Positions 1 to 7,051 of a DNA stretch of 64,000 nt are shown piece by piece (within the stretch, counting starts at the first letter, position 1; the number at the start of each line of letters is the position of its first letter). The DNA lies in NCBI GenBank assembly GCA_004554775.1, contig SFKI01000002.1:62001-126000 (forward strand), read 5' to 3'. The position numbers and the translations under genes were made by a program. This stretch comes from Subdoligranulum variabile. Lineage in GTDB: Bacteria > Bacillota > Clostridia > Oscillospirales > Ruminococcaceae. Below the pieces are notes generated by a model, which did not search any database, was not told where the DNA came from, and worked only from the letters and a program-made list of their open reading frames with translations.

Positions 1-2
1 AT

Positions 3-365
3 CTGGACGTGTTCGCCAAGGCCGGTATCGTGGTGGACATGATCTGCCAGAGCGCGCCCCGCGGCACAGCGGTGGATTTTAGCTTTACGACCAGCTACGA
101 CAATTTTGCCGCAGTCATGAAAGCCCTGCCCGCCGCAGCCAAGGGCAATCCCCCGCTGGTTTCCGGCGGCTACAGCAAGATCAACCTGTTTGGTGAGGAG
201 ATGGTCACGAGCTGCGGCGTAGCAGCCCGCGCCCTGGCCGCGCTGGCCGGTGCCAACATCGAGATCGCGCTGATCACGACCAGTGACCTGGACATCTCGC
301 TGCTGATCCGCCAGCAGGACGAAGACGCCGCCTTGGAAGCTTTACACAAGGCATTTGAAGTCTGA
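3..365 (+). CDS. lysC: Aspartate kinase, C-terminal part (cut by window edge)
   Basis: The reading frame is open from the first base, so the 5' part lies outside the window; about 120 residues are visible. They match the C-terminal ACT-domain pair of aspartokinase: a segment like DVFAKAGIVVDMI, then SKINLFGEEMVTSCGVAAR and IEIALITTSDLDISLLI, the pattern of the effector-binding ACT domains that fold against each other. Aspartokinase phosphorylates aspartate, the first step toward lysine, threonine, methionine and diaminopimelate. The catalytic kinase domain is not in view. A strong terminator follows the stop. Family assignment is fairly firm; the isozyme and its effector cannot be told. Confidence 0.85.
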   Translation: MDVFAKAGIVVDMICQSAPRGTAVDFSFTTSYDNFAAVMKALPAAAKGNPPLVSGGYSKINLFGEEMVTSCGVAARALAALAGANIEIALITTSDLDISLLIRQQDEDAALEALHKAFEV

Positions 366-389
366 TACACTTTTAATAACAAAACAACT

Positions 390-437
390 CCCGCCCGCGC
401 TCTGTGGCTTTGCCGTGAGCGCGGGCGGGTTTGCTTT
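390..437 (+). terminator. Bidirectional intrinsic terminator, lysC/sigG
   Basis: A perfect 13-bp GC-rich stem (390-402 with 417-429) is followed by TTTGCTTT. It sits between the convergent ends of lysC and sigG and could stop both. Confidence 0.8.
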
Positions 438-1215
438 AACAGTTGGAGATTTGCTCCCGTATCTGGCAGAGCGCGCCTTTTTCCAGGCGGCTTACCTGGG
501 CCTGGCTGATGCCGATTTCTTTGGCGACCTCGGTCTGCGTTTTGCCGCTGAGGTAGCGCAGTGCGATGATACGCCGCTCCCGCGGGGAAAGGGCGCGCAC
601 GGTATCGCGGAACATCATGTCGCTGATCCAGCTTTCCTCACTGGTTTGATCCCGCAGCTGGTCCATGACCGAAAAGCTGTCCTCGCCGTCCGAAAAGACA
701 GGCTCGTACAAGCTGGTCGGCGCAATGGCAGATTCCAGCGCCATGGCGACATTTTCCGGCGAGGCGCCGACTTTTGCGGCAATCTCAGAGATCTTCGGCT
801 CGCGTCCGTCGCGCTTTTGCAGTTCTTCCCGCGCCTGCATCGAGTGGTACGCCAGGTCCCGGATGGAACGGCTGACCCGCACAGCGTTATTGTCCCGCAG
901 GTAGCGCTTGACCTCGCCGCAGATCATCGGCACACCGTAGGTGGAAAAGCGCACATTCTGGCTGGTGTCAAAATTGTCGATGGCTTTGATAAGCCCGATG
1001 CATCCGACCTGGAACAAATCGTCAAGATTCTCGCCCCGGCCGGAAAATTTCTGCACCACGCTCAACACCAGCCGCAGGTTGCCTTGGATCATCTGCTGCC
1101 GGGCGGCCTGGTCGCCGTTATGGGCCGCTTCGATCAGGCGGCTTTTCTCCGCTTCGCTTAAAACCGGAAGCTGTGATGTATCCATCCCGCACAGCTCAAC
1201 TTTGCGCGCAACCAT
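436..1215 (-). CDS. sigG: RNA polymerase sporulation sigma factor SigG
   Basis: 259 residues. Forespore-specific late sigma factor. The N-terminus MVARKVELCGMDTSQLPVL matches the SigG signature, followed by sigma region 2 (NLRLVLSVVQKF, DDLFQVGCIGLIKAIDNFD, VRFSTYGVPMI), region 3 and region 4 with the helix-turn-helix KTQTEVAKEIGISQAQVSRLEK. I chose ATG at 1215 over a longer frame because it has a GGGAAGGGG site 7-8 bases upstream and matches the family N-terminus. In Bacillus and most Clostridia the order is spoIIGA-sigE-sigG; here an oppositely oriented gene lies between sigE and sigG, so sigG needs its own promoter. Identity is firm. Confidence 0.93.
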   Translation of the reverse strand: MVARKVELCGMDTSQLPVLSEAEKSRLIEAAHNGDQAARQQMIQGNLRLVLSVVQKFSGRGENLDDLFQVGCIGLIKAIDNFDTSQNVRFSTYGVPMICGEVKRYLRDNNAVRVSRSIRDLAYHSMQAREELQKRDGREPKISEIAAKVGASPENVAMALESAIAPTSLYEPVFSDGEDSFSVMDQLRDQTSEESWISDMMFRDTVRALSPRERRIIALRYLSGKTQTEVAKEIGISQAQVSRLEKGALCQIREQISNC

Positions 1216-1248
1216 AGCCGATTCCCCTTCCCGCCCTTGTTTGCCTAC

Positions 1249-1255
1249 TAGTATG
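1249..1255 (-). promoter_or_regulatory. Possible sporulation-type -10 element upstream of sigG
   Basis: CATACTA on the minus strand, 34 bases before the sigG start, resembles the -10 of forespore sigma (SigF/SigG) promoters. No convincing -35 partner was found, so this is weak. Confidence 0.25.
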
Positions 1256-1344
1256 GGCGGCGAAAAGCCCGTGCAAACAGGCTGGAAAAATCTGCACATG
1301 CACTTTTCCCGGTGCATAGCATGGGGCTAAAGGGAGGGTTTGGT

Positions 1345-1866
1345 ATGGTGGATTCGCTATGGTTTGTCATTGCTTTGCTGCTTTTGGTGGTGGAGTCGGT
1401 CGTGCTGGTGCTGCTGTTGACACTGCGGTGGGAAACGCCGCGTGCCGATGCCCGCGAGACACGCACTGAATATTTGCAGCCCAACTATAACGAGGTGGCG
1501 GGGTTCCGATTGGCGGCTTACCCGGATAACGAAATTATCATCCCGCAGCGCTACTGGCTGATTGAAAGAGAGGTGGCGGAGGTGGATTTCGTCATCGTGC
1601 CCGGGCGTGCGATGAGCCTGCGCGCGGCCCGCAGCGGCGTAATGCGCGAGCCGGTCAACCTGACTGTCAACGGTTACGAGCGGAGCGAGCAGTACGAAAT
1701 CGACGGCCTGACTGTGACGCAGAAGCAGAATGCCGGGCGTTATACCTCGGTCAGCTGGACGCGGGACGGGTTTGATTATATCCTCTACTCGCAAAAACCG
1801 GAGATGAACATGATCAGCGGACTGGCTGTGCCGTTCATCATCAATGCGCGGGCGGAAGAAGCATAA
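1345..1866 (+). CDS. Membrane-anchored protein with DUF4367-like ectodomain
   Basis: 173 residues. One hydrophobic helix at about residues 4-26 (WFVIALLLLVVESVVLVLLL) and then an extracytoplasmic domain of alternating beta strands with TVTQKQNAGRYTSVSWTRDGFDYILYS, which looks like the DUF4367 type of domain seen in anti-sigma-like and sporulation-linked proteins of Firmicutes. ATG 1345 follows AGGGAGGG at the right distance; longer in-frame starts at 1312 and 1321 lack such a site. It is divergent from sigG and convergent with sigE, so it splits the usual sigE-sigG pair. A role in sporulation control is a guess from position only. Confidence 0.65.
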   Translation: MVDSLWFVIALLLLVVESVVLVLLLTLRWETPRADARETRTEYLQPNYNEVAGFRLAAYPDNEIIIPQRYWLIEREVAEVDFVIVPGRAMSLRAARSGVMREPVNLTVNGYERSEQYEIDGLTVTQKQNAGRYTSVSWTRDGFDYILYSQKPEMNMISGLAVPFIINARAEEA

Positions 1867-1875
1867 AGGCAGGTT

Positions 1876-2577
1876 TTAACTGACGGCTTCCAGCTCGCGC
1901 CGCAGGCGGCGGATGATGCGCTTTTCCAGCCGGGAAATATAGCTTTGCGAGATACCCAGTTGGTCGGCAACCTCTTTTTGGGTGTGCTCGGTCTCGCGGT
2001 TCAGACCAAAGCGCAGCTCCATAATGCGGCGCTCCCGGGGCGTCAGCCGGGCAACCGCCCGGTGCAGGGCAGCGTGCTCGGCGCTGCGTTCAAGCTCTTC
2101 GCCTACCTGGGGCTGGTCGCTGGTAAGTACATCCATCAGCAAAAGTTCATTGCCGTCGTTGTCGGTGTTCAGCGGTTCGTCGATGCTGGCATCCTGGCGG
2201 CGGTTGGAACTTTTGCGCAGGTACATCAAAATTTCGTTCTCGATACATCGGCTGGCGTAAGTCGCCAGCTTGATGTTTTTGGTGGGTTCAAAGGTGTTCA
2301 CAGCCTTGATAAGCCCGATCGTACCGATTGAGATCATATCCTCGATCCCGGCGGATGGTGTCTCGAATTTTTTGGCAATGTAGACGACTAGCCGCAGATT
2401 GTGGGTGATGAGTAGGTCGCGTGCCTCGGTGCTGCCGTGGTTCAGCGCGTCCAGCGCCTGCCGTTCCTGCTGTGGGTCCAGCGGCGCGGGCAGGGTGTCG
2501 GCCCCATTGATGTAGTGCAGCTCCCGCACAGGAACCAAGTGCAAAAGCAGGGTGTAAAGTGTCTGGCTGATTTTCAT
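1876..2577 (-). CDS. sigE: RNA polymerase sporulation sigma factor SigE
   Basis: 233 residues. Mother-cell sigma factor, made as an inactive precursor. Region 2 ([53 protein letters not shown]) and region 4 ([36 protein letters not shown]) are complete. The N-terminal stretch [14 protein letters not shown] is the hydrophobic, amphipathic pro-sequence that anchors pro-SigE and is removed by SpoIIGA. ATG 2577 is preceded by AAAGGGCGG. The next gene upstream is spoIIGA, 16 bases away, the usual operon. Confidence 0.95.
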   Translation of the reverse strand: MKISQTLYTLLLHLVPVRELHYINGADTLPAPLDPQQERQALDALNHGSTEARDLLITHNLRLVVYIAKKFETPSAGIEDMISIGTIGLIKAVNTFEPTKNIKLATYASRCIENEILMYLRKSSNRRQDASIDEPLNTDNDGNELLLMDVLTSDQPQVGEELERSAEHAALHRAVARLTPRERRIMELRFGLNRETEHTQKEVADQLGISQSYISRLEKRIIRRLRRELEAVS

Positions 2578-2593
2578 GGTGTACCGCCCTTTC

Positions 2594-3463
2594 TTATAAA
2601 AAATCGCTGCCATAGAAAGCTTCATACTGGGCATCGCCGAACGATTCTGGCGCAAAGGCGATGGCGGTGCGCCCCAGCTGCAGCACTCCGTTTGGGGTGA
2701 TGAGACCGATGCCCTGCACCGCAAAGCCAGGCAGCAGGCTGCGCTGGGTGGCGGTGCTGCATGGAATCAGCCGCAGCTGTGCCCCGGCGGGCGGGGCGGT
2801 CTGTTCACTCCCGGCAAACCAGCCGGTAAGGTACTGCCGTATTTCCGGCGGCAGGCGCGAACCGGCATCGGCCAGGCTTACGACGAGCACTGGCATACAG
2901 GTGATGGGATCGGTCAAATGACAGCCGGTGTCCAGCGCAGCGCGCAGGTGGATGCGTGTGCCGCAAAGCTCAAATTCCAGCCCGACGGTCTCCTGCCGGG
3001 CGGGACGGCGACGGAAAAACCGCAGTCCGGCTTCGATTGCACCGCAGCACAGCCCGGAAAGCCCCAACAGCAGCAGCGGCGATATCCGCAGGTAAACGGC
3101 CAGATTTCCCGTCTGCAACAGCGTGGTGCCTGTCTCGAAAATCACCAGAAACACCAGCCCTGCCAGCAGAATGTTCAGCGCTGCATACCAGCAGGCCGCA
3201 GCCGCCAGCCGCAGCGGGTCGCGCCAGCCAAACGTCAGTGCGGTAATGGCCAGTGCGGTGGCCAGCTTATAGGCAAGTTGTGCCGGGTACGCGAGTTCCG
3301 GCGCAAATAAAATCAGGGCGGATGCCGCCGCACAGGCGCTGCCCAGCAGCATTCGCACAAAAGGCGCATGCTGGCTGGTCAACACCCCGGCGGCTTGCAG
3401 CAGCAGATACGCCACCAGAAAATTGACCAGGAGCAGCACATCCAGATAAATCACCGTTTTCAT
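2594..3463 (-). CDS. spoIIGA: Sigma-E processing aspartic peptidase SpoIIGA
   Basis: 289 residues. Five hydrophobic segments fill the N-terminal half (about residues 1-155), followed by a cytoplasmic domain with the aspartic-protease-like motif [18 protein letters not shown] near residue 190 and a second strand pattern [14 protein letters not shown] near the end. In known systems SpoIIGA dimerises at the septum and cleaves the SigE pro-sequence. ATG 3463 follows AAGGGGG. It lies immediately upstream of sigE in the same transcript. Confidence 0.92.
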   Translation of the reverse strand: MKTVIYLDVLLLVNFLVAYLLLQAAGVLTSQHAPFVRMLLGSACAAASALILFAPELAYPAQLAYKLATALAITALTFGWRDPLRLAAAACWYAALNILLAGLVFLVIFETGTTLLQTGNLAVYLRISPLLLLGLSGLCCGAIEAGLRFFRRRPARQETVGLEFELCGTRIHLRAALDTGCHLTDPITCMPVLVVSLADAGSRLPPEIRQYLTGWFAGSEQTAPPAGAQLRLIPCSTATQRSLLPGFAVQGIGLITPNGVLQLGRTAIAFAPESFGDAQYEAFYGSDFL

Positions 3464-3537
3464 GTGCGGCCCCCTTCCTGCGGCGTTTTCCAGTATATGC
3501 GCCGCAGGCGTAGAAAATGCGCAGACCATGAAACACA

Positions 3538-3577
3538 CAAAAAAGCGACCCGCTGTACCGAAATACAGCAGGCCGCT
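3538..3577 (-). terminator. Intrinsic terminator after the radical SAM gene
   Basis: A 14-bp stem with two G-U pairs (3544-3557 with 3564-3577) and, reading the minus strand, a run TTTTTTG after it. It ends the transcript of the radical SAM gene before spoIIGA. Confidence 0.75.
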
Positions 3578-3599
3578 GAAAAGATAATTTTATGCGGTT

Positions 3600-5024
3600 T
3601 TATTTGGAAGCGCAGGCCGAGCAGGAAGCGCAGCTGGCGCAATTGGCATGCTCCTCGGCCCAGATGCGGTCAGCGGACGGGGTCCACTGGTCAGCATAGG
3701 GCTTGCAGCGGCGGAAAACATCGCTCGTGGATTCGGGCTGCTGCATATCGGTGCTGTGGGCACCGCTGCGCTTGACCATCTCGCCCAGCAGTTCGGGGTT
3801 CTCCAGCATCGGGCAGGGACGCAGATGGTTGTGGTTGAATGGCTGGCCCTTGTGATATTCCTTGAACAAAGGCTGCTGCAAGCACTCCAGCAGGCTCTTG
3901 TCATGGATGTTGGCATTGGAGTAGTGGATAAAGACGCAGGGCTCCACGTCGCCAGCCGGGTTGATGTGGGCGTACTGACGGCCGCCGGCAATGCAGCCGT
4001 CGATGTACTCGCCGTCGTTCTGGAAGTCGATGCAGAAGATGGGCTTTCCGCCGGTGTAACCGCGGATCTCGCGGACGCGGTGAATCATATACTCACGCTG
4101 CTCGGCGTTCAACATCAGGTCAACATTGGCACCGTCGCCAATGGGCATGTAGTGGAAGTACCAGTTGAAGCGCACGCCGTGGCTGATCAGCATATCCATG
4201 AACTCATCGCTGGTAACAGCCTTGTAGTTGGCGCTGGTGTAGCAGATGGAAGTGCCGAACAGCAGGCCGTTCTCTTTCATCAGGTCCATAGCGTGCATAA
4301 CGCGGTCATAAACGCCCGCACCACGGCGGTCGTCGGTGGCATCGCCGATGCCCTCAATAGAGATGAAGAATGCCATGTTGCCCAACTGCTTGACGCGATC
4401 GCAGAATGCCTGGTCGATCAGCGTGCCGTTGGTGAACAGATGGAAAACAGAGCTCTGATGCTTCTCAGCCAGTTTGAACAGATCTTCCTTGCGGCAGGTG
4501 GGCTCGCCGCCAGTACACATATACCAGTGGATGCCCAGTTCCTCACCCTCGGTGACGATGCGATCCATATCCTCAAAGCTCAGGTTCAGGCGGTTGCCGT
4601 ACTCAGCAGCCCAACAGCCCTTGCAGTGCAGGTTGCAGGCAGAGGTGGGGTCAAACAGCAGAATCCACGGCATGTTGCAATCGTACTTTTCGCGCAGCTC
4701 CATGACGTAGTTGTAACCGGCAAACATGCCCTCGTACACCAGGTTCAGGGTGTTCATCTTCAGGATGTGGGGGTCAATCTCGTTGATGGCGCGGTAGGCG
4801 TACTGCATCCACTTGCTGTTGGGGTCGGATACGAACGCGCGAACCTTGTTCCAGTCTGCATCAGGGTAACGGTGGGTCAGCAAAGGCTGAGCCAGATTGA
4901 CCAGTTTGACGGCCTGCTCGGCCATATTTTCAGGGCCCTTACCACGTACGGCGTTGATGGCAGCGTCGATCGCAGCGCTGAAGGCTGCACGCTGTGCCGC
5001 ATGAACCACTTTATTCATTGCCAT
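3600..5024 (-). CDS. Radical SAM protein with Cys-rich C-terminal tail
   Basis: 474 residues. The CNLHCKGC motif (about residue 130) binds the radical SAM 4Fe-4S cluster; CTGGEPT (about 172) and LFTNGTLID are the usual SAM-binding and barrel motifs. The C-terminal third has FCIDFQNDGEYIDGCIAGGRQYAHINPAGDVEPC, a SPASM-like auxiliary-cluster pattern, and the protein ends in CASCASCSAC, four cysteines in ten residues. About 110 helical residues precede the barrel. ATG 5024 follows AAAGGAG. It is transcribed away from a TetR regulator. The substrate is unknown; neighbouring genes give no precursor peptide. Confidence 0.8.
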   Translation of the reverse strand: MAMNKVVHAAQRAAFSAAIDAAINAVRGKGPENMAEQAVKLVNLAQPLLTHRYPDADWNKVRAFVSDPNSKWMQYAYRAINEIDPHILKMNTLNLVYEGMFAGYNYVMELREKYDCNMPWILLFDPTSACNLHCKGCWAAEYGNRLNLSFEDMDRIVTEGEELGIHWYMCTGGEPTCRKEDLFKLAEKHQSSVFHLFTNGTLIDQAFCDRVKQLGNMAFFISIEGIGDATDDRRGAGVYDRVMHAMDLMKENGLLFGTSICYTSANYKAVTSDEFMDMLISHGVRFNWYFHYMPIGDGANVDLMLNAEQREYMIHRVREIRGYTGGKPIFCIDFQNDGEYIDGCIAGGRQYAHINPAGDVEPCVFIHYSNANIHDKSLLECLQQPLFKEYHKGQPFNHNHLRPCPMLENPELLGEMVKRSGAHSTDMQQPESTSDVFRRCKPYADQWTPSADRIWAEEHANCASCASCSACASK

Positions 5025-5214
5025 AATAGTCTGCTCCTTTTATCTCTTGGTGATGCAACTATTTTATGCCTTTTTTCGCGTCGGTGTACATGGGCAAATA
5101 CCATTTTTTGTGCGATTGAACCCGGCGCACACGCGCAAAAAAGCGCGAATCTGAACAGATTTTAAAAATTGTCCCAACTTATCCCACGTAAAAAATCGGG
5201 AAAATAATCCATAC

Positions 5215-5258
5215 ACCCCTCAAGAAATTTGCAAAATGCAGGGGTATTATGGTATAAT
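5215..5258 (+). promoter_or_regulatory. Promoter of the TetR gene with flanking inverted repeat
   Basis: TTGCAA (5229-5234), 18 bases, TATAAT (5253-5258). The -35 is enclosed by ACCCCT (5215-5220) and AGGGGT (5240-5245), an inverted repeat that could be the TetR operator in the 273-base divergent region with the radical SAM gene. Confidence 0.6.
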
Positions 5259-5297
5259 ACAACCATACGATTTTGCCCGTTACAAGGAGTATTTGCC

Positions 5298-5873
5298 ATG
5301 CCGCGTTCAAATCAGACAAAGCGCCTGCTGGCCCAAAGCCTGATGGATCTGATGACGACCACCCCGCTGGAAAAGATCTCGGTCAACGATATTGTAGACC
5401 ACGCCGGGGTTGGGCGCAACACGTTTTACTACCATTTTGAGGATAAGTATGATTTGGTAAACTGGTATTTCCAAAGCGGCGTCACCCAGTTTTTGGTCGA
5501 GCGATCGGCTTATGCCAGCTGGAATGCGCTGCTGGAAGCGGTGGAAGATTACCTTTTGGAGAACAAGGTGTTTTACTGCAACGCCCTGGCCTACAACGGC
5601 CAGAACAGCTTGCAGCAGTACATATTTGATTACCTGTGTTCAATCTTTATGCAGCGCGCCAAAGAACTGCGCCCCGGCATTGGTGCGGACGAAAACCTGA
5701 TGGTCGGTCGTTTTTTTGCGGGTGCCCTGATGGGCATTTTACAGCCGTGGGTGCTGGGGGGAATGAAAGCCACTGCGATCCGTCCGTCGCAGTGTGTGCC
5801 GCTGCTCTCGGAAGAAGAGCTTGAGCTGATCTTGCGCGGTGAACTGCTTGAAATGCGTGAGCCGGGCAAGTAG
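5298..5873 (+). CDS. TetR/AcrR family transcriptional regulator
   Basis: 191 residues. N-terminal helix-turn-helix: KRLLAQSLMDLM, EKISVNDIVDHAGVGRNTFYYHFEDKYDLV (about residues 8-55), the standard TetR DNA-binding domain. The C-terminal ligand domain has a helix pattern (FFAGALMGILQPWVLGGM) like the TetR_C members linked to dihydroxyacetone-kinase-type regulators. ATG 5298 follows AAGGAG at 5284. It is divergent from the radical SAM gene, which it may control; the ligand is unknown. Confidence 0.85.
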   Translation: MPRSNQTKRLLAQSLMDLMTTTPLEKISVNDIVDHAGVGRNTFYYHFEDKYDLVNWYFQSGVTQFLVERSAYASWNALLEAVEDYLLENKVFYCNALAYNGQNSLQQYIFDYLCSIFMQRAKELRPGIGADENLMVGRFFAGALMGILQPWVLGGMKATAIRPSQCVPLLSEEELELILRGELLEMREPGK

Positions 5874-5908
5874 CATGGGGATTCCCGGAAGCCCTTACAA
5901 GAATAGCA

Positions 5909-5958
5909 AAAAGCCGATTCCTTATTTGTCGCATTGCGGCGATAAGGAATCGGCTTTT
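5909..5958 (+). terminator. Bidirectional terminator after tetR
   Basis: A perfect 17-bp stem (5909-5925 with 5942-5958) ending in TTTT on either strand, placed between the convergent ends of the TetR gene and the 316-residue gene. Confidence 0.85.
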
Positions 5959-5976
5959 GTTATGCGGTGTTGTGGC

Positions 5977-6927
5977 TCATTCCCCGATGTGCAGATGCAG
6001 CGGGAAGGATTGCCCCGGCTGCAAGGCGCTGCCCCAGACGGCGTGGTCTGAGATACGGTGATTGAGATAGGAAATATCGCCGTCCCAATCCAGCAGCAAT
6101 ACCGGCTTGCCGGTCTCCAAGCGGCCAGCTACGATGCTGCGGCGTAAAGCTTCGCTTTTCTCCGGCGAGATGCCGGGGCGGCGGGCATACATGCACAGCC
6201 GGGCTTCCTGCGCGACGGTCTCCATCCAGTCATCCTGCACGGCGTCCTCAGCGCAGGCGTCATCCACCAGCACCGTCAGCATATACAGCATTTTCTGGCT
6301 TTTCAGCGCGCGGGCGGCGTGGCAGGCGTCGGGTGTAAGCTCCGGGCTTTGCAGCAGCGGCAGCACCACTAGGTTAAGGCACTTGGCTAGTTTGGCAACG
6401 CAGTCCGGTGTTAAGGATTCAGGTGCAGCCAACACGCCAAACGCGCAGTTAGGGAACGCTTTTGCCAGGCTGACGGCCTCAGCAGGGTCGCTTTCGGTTG
6501 CGTCCAGCACCCAGACAAAACTGCTTTTCTTTTCAGCTTCTGCTACCAGCGCGGGCAGGCTCGGGTCACCGCAGCGGGCAGCGGTGATCCAAGAAAACAG
6601 CTGACCGTCCACATCGGCCTGCTTCTTCATTTCGCTGGCACCGTAAATCAGTCCGCCGAAGCCCATGTTGACGCCGACTGTGCAAAGCCGATCCTCGTCC
6701 ACGGTATCCAGCAGGTTGTGCACCAGACTGTAGTAGCAGCTGTCAGTACGTTGCAAGGCCTTTTGCGCGTAGGCAAAAAAGTCTTTTTGCTGCGGCCGTT
6801 TGGCCAGCGAAGCGCACATATCTACATAATTGCGCAGCTGGCGGAAGCCCCCACGGCGGATATCCCCCACCGCACGGTGGGCCAGCGTCATGGTAAAGCT
6901 GCGGGTTGCATTATAATCCAGACTCAA
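5977..6927 (-). CDS. Uncharacterised 316-residue protein
   Basis: I do not recognise the family. The sequence looks soluble, alternating alpha/beta: GVNMGFGGLIYGASEMK (about 80-100), FSWITAARCGDPSL, FVWVLDATESDPAEAVSLAK, CAFGVLAAPESLT, LNLVVLPLLQS, MLYMLTVLVDD, and at the end KPVLLLDWDGDISYL. The repeated strand-helix units suggest a TIM-barrel-like fold, possibly a radical-SAM-like barrel without the Cys motif, but this is only an impression. The start appears to be TTG (6927) behind a weak GCGAGTG site; ATG at 6891 is an alternative without a ribosome site. It is alone between tetR and mutS2. Confidence 0.6.
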   Translation of the reverse strand: MSLDYNATRSFTMTLAHRAVGDIRRGGFRQLRNYVDMCASLAKRPQQKDFFAYAQKALQRTDSCYYSLVHNLLDTVDEDRLCTVGVNMGFGGLIYGASEMKKQADVDGQLFSWITAARCGDPSLPALVAEAEKKSSFVWVLDATESDPAEAVSLAKAFPNCAFGVLAAPESLTPDCVAKLAKCLNLVVLPLLQSPELTPDACHAARALKSQKMLYMLTVLVDDACAEDAVQDDWMETVAQEARLCMYARRPGISPEKSEALRRSIVAGRLETGKPVLLLDWDGDISYLNHRISDHAVWGSALQPGQSFPLHLHIGE

Positions 6928-7051
6928 AGCGGTTCACTCGCTTTCGTTTTTTCTGCACAGGGTACAGGTTTCTATACACAAAAGTGTATCATGGCACACC
7001 CCTGCGGCGCTATAGGCAAAAACAGGCGTTTGTCCCAGAAAGTGTCGGAAA

